DNA from: an uncultured Oscillibacter sp.
GTDB taxonomy: Bacteria > Bacillota > Clostridia > Oscillospirales > Oscillospiraceae
Reading direction: 5' to 3'
Assembly (NCBI GenBank): GCA_946183715.1
Contig: CAMHDB010000113.1
Coordinates: 1-6,378 of the forward strand
Length of the DNA stretch: 6,378 bases
Shown in pieces: positions 1 through 5,935 of this stretch. Under the pieces are notes generated by a model. That model did not search any database and was not told the origin of the DNA. It was given only the letters and a program-made list of their open reading frames with translations. The stretch's first letter is position 1; every line of letters starts with the position of its first letter. The translations under genes and the position numbers were made by a program.

Positions 1-219
1 CCCCCGCCCTCAGGGTTCTACCCCATAGTTAGCCGGACTGTTTCAACCGGCACGGGTGTCTTCCGGGGATTCCGCCCGCTGTAAAGTCAGCGCGAACTAA
101 CGCCAAGGCTTTCAAATTTTAGGCGTCTTTCACCTTTCGGTGACAAATACTTATTTAGGAACTTAACACCTCCTCCTTAATTATGCGCGGCGTCTCAACG
201 GCGGCGCGTACTCGTTCTC
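1..219 (-). ncRNA. Structured noncoding RNA, possibly raiA motif (partial at left edge)
   Basis: This is a leftward transcript from the strong promoter at 227-255, with a likely start near 219. Any reading frame is broken within a few codons. A purine-rich, Shine-Dalgarno-like run (167-180) is followed only by GTG and three codons before a stop. The strand folds into many short perfect helices: UCACC-GAAA-GGUGA (130-143), ACGCC/GGCGU (100-104 with 122-126), CGCUG/CAGCG (77-92), GCCGG/CCGGC (32-51), a CCCCG/UGGGG helix enclosing the last (64-68 with 21-25), and a competing GGGU-AGA-ACCC hairpin (13-23). An imperfect GC-rich hairpin lies at the 5' end (185-207). Non-helical stretches are A-rich, as in conserved riboregulators, and unlike the GC-rich coding DNA nearby. 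It is not recognisable as 16S, 23S, tmRNA, RNase P or 6S RNA. Size, host type and overall style suggest the raiA motif of Bacillota and Actinobacteria, whose disruption in Clostridium affects sporulation and aggregation. That family name is a guess; ncRNA status is better supported. The 3' end is outside the window. Confidence 0.62.
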
Positions 220-226
220 GGAAATC

Positions 227-255
227 ATTATAGCAAATTCCCGGGCGGATTACAA
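227..255 (-). promoter_or_regulatory. Sigma-A type promoter of the ncRNA
   Basis: On the minus strand a -35 box TTGTAA (250-255) is followed after exactly 17 bases by a perfect -10 box TATAAT (227-232). This places the start of transcription near 219. No start codon with a continuing frame follows, so the promoter appears to serve the structured RNA at 1-219. It sits just after the putative mtaB terminator, so the RNA looks like an independent transcription unit. Confidence 0.75.
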
Positions 256-260
256 GAAGG

Positions 261-294
261 AAAATTAAAATCATTGACGCCTGAGCGGTCAGGC
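261..294 (-). terminator. Probable mtaB terminator hairpin
   Basis: On the minus strand a perfect 6-bp stem GCCTGA/TCAGGC with a four-base loop (279-294) is followed by a T-rich stretch (261-278, TTTTAATTTT). A second small perfect hairpin, CCCGT/ACGGG (300-313), lies just upstream of it, after the mtaB stop. The T-run starts about eight bases after the stem rather than directly, so it is a weaker than classical intrinsic terminator. Its place between the mtaB stop and the ncRNA promoter fits the role. Confidence 0.5.
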
Positions 295-340
295 CCCTTC
301 CCGTTGACACGGGGAGACGGCCCCCGCGCGGGGACTTGCG

Positions 341-1633
341 TCACGGCAGAATTTCCCCGTAGAGCGCCGCGCCGTCACTGGACACAATCCGCGTCCGGCG
401 GCACTCGTTCCGGAGCCCCTCCCCCGGCGCGTACACCTCCGCGTAGTTCGGGGCGTGTCCGCGGAACACGCCCCCCCGCGACTGCTCAAAGAGTACGTCG
501 TACTCCCGCCCCACGCAGTCCGACAGGTACTCCGCCCGCATCGTGTCCGCGAGTTCTTTCGCGCGCGCGGCGCGTTCTTCCTTGACGGCTTTCTCAATTT
601 GCGGCATGTCCGCCGCCGGGGTGCCCGGGCGCGGGGAGTACGGGAAGATGTGCATTCTTGCGAATCCGCATTCGCGGAGAAAGGACAGCGTCCGCGCAAA
701 TTCGCGTTCGGTCTCGCCGGGGAAGCCCGTGATTAAGTCCGTCGTAATCGCGGGATTGTCGAAGGCCGCGCGCAGGAGTTGCACCGATTCCCGGTAGCGG
801 GCCGTGTCGTAGCGCCGCCGCATACGCTGTAAGGTGTCGTCGCAACCGCTCTGCAACGACAAGTGGAACTGCGGGCACAGGTTCGGCAACGCCCGCGCGC
901 GTCGGCAGAAATCCGCCGTCACGGTGCGCGGTTCCAGACTGCCGAGGCGTATCCGCACGCCCGGGACGGCCCCGCAAAGCGCCTCCGTCAGGTCGATGAG
1001 CGCCGGACTGCCGGGCAAATCGCGCCCCCACGACGAAATCTCGATACCCGTCAGCACGATTTCGCGCGCGCCGCCGTCGGCGAGTTCGCGCGCCTGCCGC
1101 ACGGCCTCCGGCAACGGTTCCGAGCGCACGGGCCCCCGCGCGTAGGGTATAATGCAGTACGCACAAAAATTATTGCAACCGTCCTCTACTTTCAGCATGG
1201 CCCTTGTGCGCCCCGACAGCCCCCCGGCGGGGAGTAATTCAAAGTCCCGCCGCGCGCGGGCGTCGTCGACGGCCTCCCGCACGGTGCGGGTACGCTGTTC
1301 GACGGCGCTTTCGAGCAGTTCGACGAATCCGGCGCGGTCTCCGGTGCCCGCTATCAGGTCGACGCCCAGCGCGTACACGTCCCCGGGGGCCGTCTGGCTG
1401 TAACAGCCGCACACCGCGATTACGGCGGCGGGGTGTTCGCGCCGCGCGCGCCGGATAACCTGCCGCGACTTCTGCCCGCTGACCGCCGTCACCGAACAGG
1501 TATTGACAATGTAGGCGTCGGCGTCGGCGGAGAAGTCGACGACGATATGTCCGCGTTCGCGGAGCAGTTTTTCGACGGCCTGCGTCTCGTACTGGTTCAC
1601 TTTGCACCCGAGGGTATAAATTGCCGCTCTCAT
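341..1633 (-). CDS. mtaB: MtaB: tRNA t6A37 C2-methylthiotransferase (radical SAM)
   Basis: This cytoplasmic enzyme converts N6-threonylcarbamoyladenosine at position 37 of ANN-decoding tRNAs to its 2-methylthio form, using two [4Fe-4S] clusters and S-adenosylmethionine. All three parts of the methylthiotransferase fold are visible in 430 residues, close to the length of Bacillus YqeV. The N-terminal domain has LGCKVN (Cys10), NTCSVT (Cys46) and GCYSQ (Cys77). The radical SAM core has the CxxxCxxC triad (Cys153, Cys157, Cys160) and the motifs HLSLQSG (257-263) and TGFPGET (302-308). A C-terminal TRAM-like RNA-binding region covers about 371-430. LGCKVNQYE with the tRNA-MTase arrangement favours MtaB over MiaB or RimO. 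An extra cysteine (Cys75) sits two residues before the third cluster ligand. The ATG at 1633 is preceded by AAGGAG (1639-1644) five bases away. It is transcribed divergently from the desulfurase. Confidence 0.95.
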   Translation of the reverse strand: MRAAIYTLGCKVNQYETQAVEKLLRERGHIVVDFSADADAYIVNTCSVTAVSGQKSRQVIRRARREHPAAVIAVCGCYSQTAPGDVYALGVDLIAGTGDRAGFVELLESAVEQRTRTVREAVDDARARRDFELLPAGGLSGRTRAMLKVEDGCNNFCAYCIIPYARGPVRSEPLPEAVRQARELADGGAREIVLTGIEISSWGRDLPGSPALIDLTEALCGAVPGVRIRLGSLEPRTVTADFCRRARALPNLCPQFHLSLQSGCDDTLQRMRRRYDTARYRESVQLLRAAFDNPAITTDLITGFPGETEREFARTLSFLRECGFARMHIFPYSPRPGTPAADMPQIEKAVKEERAARAKELADTMRAEYLSDCVGREYDVLFEQSRGGVFRGHAPNYAEVYAPGEGLRNECRRTRIVSSDGAALYGEILP

Positions 1634-1642
1634 AAAATCTCC

Positions 1643-1671
1643 TTGCGTTTTGCGTCAAAGGCGGTTATAAT
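1643..1671 (+). promoter_or_regulatory. Promoter of the cysteine desulfurase gene
   Basis: On the plus strand TTGCGT (1643-1648) and a perfect TATAAT (1666-1671) are separated by 17 bases. The -35 box matches consensus only at TTG, so strength rests on the -10 box. Transcription should start near 1678, giving a leader of about 50 bases before the ATG at 1731. The -35 box overlaps the ribosome binding site of the divergent mtaB. Confidence 0.5.
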
Positions 1672-1682
1672 CACTTCCCGAT

Positions 1683-1711
1683 ATCTTATCCGATGAAACC
1701 GTGTCTGTCAA
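1683..1711 (-). promoter_or_regulatory. Promoter of mtaB
   Basis: On the minus strand a perfect -35 box TTGACA (1706-1711) is followed after 17 bases by TAAGAT (1683-1688), a 4 of 6 match to the -10 consensus. The expected start is near 1675, leaving an mtaB leader of about 40 bases. The two predicted start sites of this divergent region (about 1675 leftward and 1678 rightward) nearly coincide, so the two polymerases would probably exclude each other. Confidence 0.6.
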
Positions 1712-1713
1712 GT

Positions 1714-1720
1714 GAGGAGG
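1714..1720 (+). promoter_or_regulatory. Ribosome binding site that sets the desulfurase start
   Basis: GAGGAGG lies 10 bases before the ATG at 1731 but only one base before the alternative in-frame TTG at 1722. The spacing rules out TTG and supports ATG at 1731, which also gives the family-typical N-terminus MIYLDHAATT. Confidence 0.75.
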
Positions 1721-1730
1721 CTTGACTGTT

Positions 1731-2870
1731 ATGATTTACCTTGACCACGCCGCGACGACGCCCGTACCGCGAGCCGTCGCGGAGACGATGTACGACGTTT
1801 TGCGCGACCAGTACGCGAACCCGAGCGCGCAGTACCGGGCGGGCTACGACATGCGGATACAGGTCGAAGAATGGCGGGAAGTCGTGGCGGGGGCGCTGGA
1901 CTGCCCGCCGTCGCGGCTGTCGTTCACGTCCTGCGGCACCGAGGGCGACGCGTGGGCGATTCGCGCGGCCTGCTGGCGGAATCGGCGCACAGGCCGCCAC
2001 ATCGTCACGACCGCCGTCGAGCACAACGCCGTATTGGAGACGTTAAAGCAATTACAAGAGGAAGGCTATACCGTGACACAAGTCCCGCCGCGCCCCGACG
2101 GTTCCATTGACGCGCAAGCGGTACTCTCCGCCGTGCGGCCCGATACCGCGCTTGTCACTGTCATGCTGGTGAATAACGAAATCGGCAACCGCTACCCGGT
2201 CGAGGAAATCGGGGCGCGTCTGCGCGGCGTGAACCCCGAGACGCTCCTGCATACCGACGCCGTACAGGGCTTTCTAAAGGTGCCGTTTTCGGCGAAGGCG
2301 TCGGGGGCGGATTTCGTGACGGTTTCGGCGCACAAAATCGGAGGCCCGAAGGGAATCGGGGCGTTGTACGTAGGGGAGCGCGTGAAGAATCCGCGCCCGC
2401 TGTTACCGGGCGGCGGACAGGAGGCCGGACGCCGTTCGGGCACGGAGGCCACGGCGCAAATCGCCGGGTTCGCGAAGGCCGTCGAACTCCGCCGCGCCGC
2501 GCTTCCGGAGACGACGGAACATTTGCGGGAACTCCGCGCCTGTGCCGTCGAGTTACTGTCGGCGATTCCGGACTTGTGCGTTGTCAGTCCGGAGACGGAT
2601 TGCGCGCCGCATATTCTCGCGGTGTCGCTGACGGGCTGGCCCGCCGCGAATATCGTCACGGACTTGTCGGCGCAGGGCATTTGTATTTCGGCGGGGTCTG
2701 CCTGTCATCAGGGGCGGCTAAGCCACGTCGTCAAGGCGCTGGGCCTCCCGGCGCGCGTACAGAAAAGCGTCATCCGGCTGAGTTTCGGCCCCGAGACCTC
2801 CCGCGCCGATATCGAAGCCTGTGCCGCCGCGCTGCGCCGTCACCACGACGAACGCCTGCCCTTGCTGTGA
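1731..2870 (+). CDS. Class I cysteine desulfurase (NifS/IscS-like)
   Basis: This PLP-dependent enzyme releases sulfur from L-cysteine as an enzyme-bound persulfide and alanine, supplying Fe-S cluster assembly and tRNA thiolation. The 379-residue protein has the hallmarks of aminotransferase class V. YLDHAATTPV opens the chain, and EHNAV carries the cofactor-stacking His98. HTDAVQ carries Asp176 (pyridine nitrogen) and Gln179. SAHKIGGPKG carries the Schiff-base Lys202. RSGTE lies at about 235-239, and the catalytic cysteine is Cys325 in SAGSAC. Near the C-terminus IRLSFGPET matches the usual RxSxG segment. Length fits the family and no part is missing. No iscU, nifU, thiI or iscR is adjacent, so its acceptor cannot be told from context and I give no symbol. 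The divergent neighbour mtaB needs sulfur and Fe-S clusters, which makes a link plausible. The start is ATG 1731 (GAGGAGG 10 bases upstream). The gene ends three bases from the convergent glycosyltransferase stop. Confidence 0.93.
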   Translation: MIYLDHAATTPVPRAVAETMYDVLRDQYANPSAQYRAGYDMRIQVEEWREVVAGALDCPPSRLSFTSCGTEGDAWAIRAACWRNRRTGRHIVTTAVEHNAVLETLKQLQEEGYTVTQVPPRPDGSIDAQAVLSAVRPDTALVTVMLVNNEIGNRYPVEEIGARLRGVNPETLLHTDAVQGFLKVPFSAKASGADFVTVSAHKIGGPKGIGALYVGERVKNPRPLLPGGGQEAGRRSGTEATAQIAGFAKAVELRRAALPETTEHLRELRACAVELLSAIPDLCVVSPETDCAPHILAVSLTGWPAANIVTDLSAQGICISAGSACHQGRLSHVVKALGLPARVQKSVIRLSFGPETSRADIEACAAALRRHHDERLPLL

Positions 2871-2873
2871 ATT

Positions 2874-4484
2874 TCACGGTGTACCCACGGCGGGGACGTA
2901 TACCGAGGCGGTGTCGGGCGACAGCGATACATTCGATACCTCTTCCAGCTTCACCACAATACACCCGCCGACAACTTTAATGGAGCCGTCGTCGGGGTAG
3001 CAGGGCATGGCGCGTACTTCCGGCGTGTCGGCGAGCGCGTCGACGGTATCGCCCGCCGCCTCGGGCTGTTGGAAGCCCAGATAGTGCGACATATAGCTTT
3101 TCCCGGCTTTGAGATAGTTGGAAGTCTCACTGTAGCCGCCGTAGAGGTGTGAAGTACGGCGGTAAACGTTGTTGGCAAAGGCGGCGTCGCGGATATCCTC
3201 CCCGATAAACGCGAGGGGCAGGTCTTGCCGATACCCCGGCGTCGCTCGGATACGGTTCACCATCGACGCGAAGTAATGCTCCGTCTGGCGGTTGGTGTAG
3301 TAGAGCACCATATAGTTTTCGTTGGACTGCCACGCGTAGTTTGCGGAGGCGAGGAGCAACAGGACGGACAGCGCCGCCGCCGGGAGGCGTACTGCCGCAC
3401 GCGGGGCGCATTCGAGCAGGACGAGCGGGAGAAGGTACGCCGTGACCGCGCCGTAGACCATGCGCCCGAAAATATTGCTGTGGTAGCACAGAATCACGAT
3501 TCCGAACGCCGCCGCCGGGAACAGCGCGAACCAGAGCAGGTTACAAAGTTTGACTTTGATTTCGGCGCGCCCCCGGATTTCGAGCCACGCGAAGAGTACG
3601 GCGGACAGCGCGAGCGCACACAGGAACGCGAAGCGTATCAGAGGCGTGGAGTTCACCGCGTAGCGTTCGCGGAAGGGGAGCGCGAGGAAGTCGCGGCAGG
3701 CGTCGGCGAACATTCGCGGGAGTTCGGCGAGGGACAGACTGCCCATCTCGTCTATTTGCTGGTAGTCGTTGAGAATCTCCCCGGACTGGTACAGGGCGAG
3801 GCGCAGGAGGAGCATATAGAGCAGCAGCCCGAGTACGAGTACCGACAGGAATCGCAGGCCCTGTAAGAAGGCGTCGCGGGCGGGCGGGGGGTTGTCGGAA
3901 CAGCCGCGCCGCAGGAGAATGAGCAGGAACAGCGCCGCCGCCACGGGCAAATAGGCCTGATAAATCCCAAGCGCCAGCGCCATACAGACGGCCCCCGGGA
4001 CAATCCCGTACAGCCCGAACCGTTTCGCGACGTACACGCCGACGAGCGTCAGCAGGAGCGCGAAGGCGTAGTAGCCGACCGTGAACATAAACAGCATGGT
4101 CATCGCGAAACTCGGGAAGGTCACGAACAGCGCCCCGGTGAGAATCCGGAAGGGGCGGCTTTGGAGTTCGAGTACGGAGGCCGCGAGGCACGCCGCCAGC
4201 GCGACGAACACAATGGACAGCAGGCCGTTGAACAGCGGGAGCGTATTCGTACCCCAGACGGCGCGCACGGTTTCGGCGAGGTATTCGAGAAACCAGCGTC
4301 CGGAAGCCGTTCCGGCCCCGTAGCCCCCGGGCGTATTGGATATGTTGTCCTGATTGTTCAGGATATTGGTCATGGCGAACCCGTAGGCGACGAGGCCCGC
4401 GCAGAGCGCCGCGAAAAACATCTCCCGGTATTTCCCGGCGGCGCGCCGCGTACTGTCCAGCAGAGTTAGTACACGTTCCGACAT
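2874..4484 (-). CDS. GtrII-like membrane glucosyltransferase domain protein
   Basis: This 536-residue integral membrane protein has roughly ten hydrophobic segments (about 22-40, 83-105, 112-133, 136-152, 160-192, 210-232, 282-300, 313-333, 345-357, 366-380) and a soluble C-terminal tail (about 390-536) that is probably outside. The first loop has NNQDN, then TASGRWFLEY (59-68), the arrangement typical of the GtrII family (Pfam Glucos_trans_II). Known relatives transfer glucose from undecaprenyl-phosphate glucose onto surface polysaccharide such as O-antigen. In a Gram-positive host the acceptor would more likely be a teichoic acid or another wall polymer, which is inference. AGGAGGGG (4491-4498) six bases before the ATG is a strong ribosome binding site. 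It lies downstream of ftsX and the M23 hydrolase on the same strand, but a hairpin intervenes and no promoter is evident in the 70-base gap. No gtrA or gtrB partner is in the window. Assignment rests on topology and the loop motif only. Confidence 0.72.
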   Translation of the reverse strand: MSERVLTLLDSTRRAAGKYREMFFAALCAGLVAYGFAMTNILNNQDNISNTPGGYGAGTASGRWFLEYLAETVRAVWGTNTLPLFNGLLSIVFVALAACLAASVLELQSRPFRILTGALFVTFPSFAMTMLFMFTVGYYAFALLLTLVGVYVAKRFGLYGIVPGAVCMALALGIYQAYLPVAAALFLLILLRRGCSDNPPPARDAFLQGLRFLSVLVLGLLLYMLLLRLALYQSGEILNDYQQIDEMGSLSLAELPRMFADACRDFLALPFRERYAVNSTPLIRFAFLCALALSAVLFAWLEIRGRAEIKVKLCNLLWFALFPAAAFGIVILCYHSNIFGRMVYGAVTAYLLPLVLLECAPRAAVRLPAAALSVLLLLASANYAWQSNENYMVLYYTNRQTEHYFASMVNRIRATPGYRQDLPLAFIGEDIRDAAFANNVYRRTSHLYGGYSETSNYLKAGKSYMSHYLGFQQPEAAGDTVDALADTPEVRAMPCYPDDGSIKVVGGCIVVKLEEVSNVSLSPDTASVYVPAVGTP

Positions 4485-4490
4485 TGCTTT

Positions 4491-4498
4491 CCCCTCCT
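4491..4498 (-). promoter_or_regulatory. Strong ribosome binding site of the glycosyltransferase gene
   Basis: AGGAGGGG on the minus strand lies six bases upstream of the ATG at 4484. It fixes the start, and implies efficient translation even though no dedicated promoter was found just upstream. Confidence 0.75.
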
Positions 4499-4513
4499 GT
4501 TTCCGGCATGAAA

Positions 4514-4550
4514 TCAGCGCACAATTCGGCTTGCCCGGACTGTGCGCTGA
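4514..4550 (-). terminator. Hairpin with 10-bp perfect stem after the M23 hydrolase gene
   Basis: TCAGCGCACA (4514-4523) and TGTGCGCTGA (4541-4550) are perfect inverted repeats around a 17-base loop that can itself form a small CGG/CCG stem. The structure begins four bases after the stop codon of the M23 gene, and on the minus strand only three T residues follow it before mixed sequence. It could be a partial, Rho-independent terminator that lets some transcription into the glycosyltransferase, or a 3' end stabiliser or processing site. The short T-run argues against a fully efficient terminator. Confidence 0.6.
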
Positions 4551-4554
4551 ACCC

Positions 4555-5877
4555 TTACGCCAGACTGTACCCGCTTAAGTACACAAGCGGGTTGATTCTC
4601 GTGCCGTTTTCGCTGATTTCAAAGTGCAGGTGCGGCCCGGTCGAATGCCCGGTGGAGCCCGTCAGGCCGAGAATGCCGCCCTGTTCGACGCTCTCCCCGG
4701 CCTCTACCAGTCGCGTGCTCATGTGCGCGTACAGCGTCGTGTTGCCTTCTCCGTGCGAGACTACGACGAAATTGCCGTAGGAGCTGGAATACTGCGAGAT
4801 AATGACCGTCCCGGCCTTGGCGGCGTGTACGGCGGTACCGTAGCCGACGCCGCCGATGTCAATGCCCTTGTGGTTCGTCGAGCCGATTCCCCCCGGCGAC
4901 GCCCGCCCGCCGAATGTGGACGTAATGCGGCGGCTGTTGACGGGCCAGATGTACCCGCCGAGGCCTTCGTCAATCGTGAAATCGTCGAGGCGGGCGTTGA
5001 CCCTCTCCCGCAGTGCCCGGTACGCTTCGGCGGCCCGTTCGGCGCGGATACGTTCCTCTTCCGCCTCCCGTTCGGCACGGATACGCGCCTCTTCAGCCGC
5101 CTGTTCGGCGCGGATACGCGCTTCCTCTTCCTGCCGGGCCAGTTCTTCCGAAAGCCGCACGATTTCGCCTTGTATGCGCTCCGCTTCCTCGTTGAGAATG
5201 TCGCGGCTTGCCTCCGCCTCGTTCCGGTTGGCCTCCAAGTCGATAATCAACTGGTTCGCGGCCTCGCGCTGTGCGTCGAGTTCGCTTTCCTTCTCCAACA
5301 GCGCTTGATTGGCGGTTTCGAGTTCCCAGTGTTCGCCTTCAAGCTGTATCTGCTTGTCGGCGATTTCCGCTTGCAGGGCCTTCAAATCGTCCATGATTCG
5401 CTGGTCGGACTGCATAATCCCGTTGACGAAATCGAGGCGCGTCAGGAAGTCCACGAAACTGGTCGCGCGGAAGAGAATCATCCAGTAATTCATGCGTCCC
5501 TGCTCTTCCATCGCCCGGACGCGCTGGCAGAATAAGTCGTACTGTTCGGCCTCGCGGGACTGGGCGTCGCGGAGTTCGGCTTCGGTGGTGGAAATGCGCG
5601 CTTCGCAGTCGAGGATTTGCGTCTCAAGCGCGGCGACATCGTTCTCAATCCGCGCGATTTCCTCGTCGAGAAGGGTCTTCTGGTCGAGGGCGGCGGCGAT
5701 ATCCACGGAGTACGCGCCGATTTCCTGTTCGAGGGCGTCGCGCTCCTCCTGAATGCCGTTGGCCTGTTCAATAAGGGTGTCGATTTCCTCCCGCATGACG
5801 GCGTAGGACGGCACAGCCGCCCCCGTGAGTACGAGAACCGTCAGCAGAGCGGAAATCACGCGTTTGGCTTTTTTCAT
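4555..5877 (-). CDS. Secreted PcsB-like coiled-coil M23 peptidoglycan hydrolase
   Basis: This 440-residue exported cell-wall endopeptidase is most likely gated by FtsEX. A signal peptide is clear: a Lys/Arg N-terminus, a hydrophobic core (8-20) and a probable cleavage after SYA (26). Residues about 28-295 form long coiled coils broken by a hydrophobic hairpin (about 130-160: NYWMILFRATSFVDFLTRL), the hallmark of the PcsB/CwlO-type coiled-coil domain, the segment that contacts FtsX in studied homologues. Three 11-residue repeats end the coil (251-283). After a linker, the M23 (LytM) domain (about 308-436) keeps every zinc and catalytic residue: His336 and Asp340 in HKGID, His385 in YAHMS, His416 and His418 in HLHFE. 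It should therefore be an active hydrolase, unlike the inactive LytM domain of EnvC. It lies 58 bases downstream of ftsX with no obvious promoter, so co-transcription is likely. The ATG at 5877 follows an AAGGATGG purine run about nine bases away. Confidence 0.92.
   Translation of the reverse strand: MKKAKRVISALLTVLVLTGAAVPSYAVMREEIDTLIEQANGIQEERDALEQEIGAYSVDIAAALDQKTLLDEEIARIENDVAALETQILDCEARISTTEAELRDAQSREAEQYDLFCQRVRAMEEQGRMNYWMILFRATSFVDFLTRLDFVNGIMQSDQRIMDDLKALQAEIADKQIQLEGEHWELETANQALLEKESELDAQREAANQLIIDLEANRNEAEASRDILNEEAERIQGEIVRLSEELARQEEEARIRAEQAAEEARIRAEREAEEERIRAERAAEAYRALRERVNARLDDFTIDEGLGGYIWPVNSRRITSTFGGRASPGGIGSTNHKGIDIGGVGYGTAVHAAKAGTVIISQYSSSYGNFVVVSHGEGNTTLYAHMSTRLVEAGESVEQGGILGLTGSTGHSTGPHLHFEISENGTRINPLVYLSGYSLA
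5029..5127 (-). repeat. Three tandem 33-bp repeats encoding 11-residue coiled-coil units
   Basis: Within the M23 hydrolase gene, residues 251-261, 262-272 and 273-283 read EEARIRAEQAA, EEARIRAEREA and EEERIRAERAA. These are three near-identical hendecads in phase. The DNA copies are also alike, indicating recent tandem duplication. An 11-residue period suits a straight or weakly right-handed coiled-coil rod, so copy number would set the distance between the membrane-proximal coil and the catalytic domain. Confidence 0.85.
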
Positions 5878-5935
5878 GCTCAGATTCCATCCTTTTCAAA
5901 TGTAAACGGTCGAAACCGGATGTCACGCCGCGGCG

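Noticed and set aside
1..180. Possible 16S or 23S rRNA fragment, because of phrases such as CCGGCTAACT and a CCTCC run.
   Set aside because: The resemblance is limited to short words. The surrounding conserved rRNA segments are absent, the CCTCC run lies on the strand opposite the transcript, and a promoter sits immediately upstream.
1722..1733. TTG at 1722 as the desulfurase start, three codons upstream.
   Set aside because: It is one base from GGAGG, too close for initiation, while ATG 1731 has workable spacing and the family-typical N-terminus.
2192..2680. Minus-strand ORF inside the desulfurase gene.
   Set aside because: It lies wholly antisense to a well-conserved enzyme and shows no motif or ribosome binding site.
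3225..3866. Plus-strand ORF opposite the glycosyltransferase.
   Set aside because: Its composition is Arg/Glu-rich and low in complexity, as expected from the reverse of hydrophobic codons, and it has no ribosome binding site or recognisable motif.
5029..5127. Tandem repeats as a CRISPR-like or mobile repeat.
   Set aside because: The units are contiguous, in frame and without spacers, and they encode coiled-coil hendecads.
4624..5535. Long plus-strand ORF opposite the M23 hydrolase.
   Set aside because: It is antisense to a gene with a signal peptide and intact catalytic motifs, and its translation shows no domain. High GC and repetitive coiled-coil codons explain the open frame.
5907..5918. 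CGGT-TCGA-ACCG-like small hairpin between ftsX and the hydrolase gene as a terminator.
   Set aside because: The stem is only four base pairs and has no proper T-run, so it is not enough to propose termination between the two genes.
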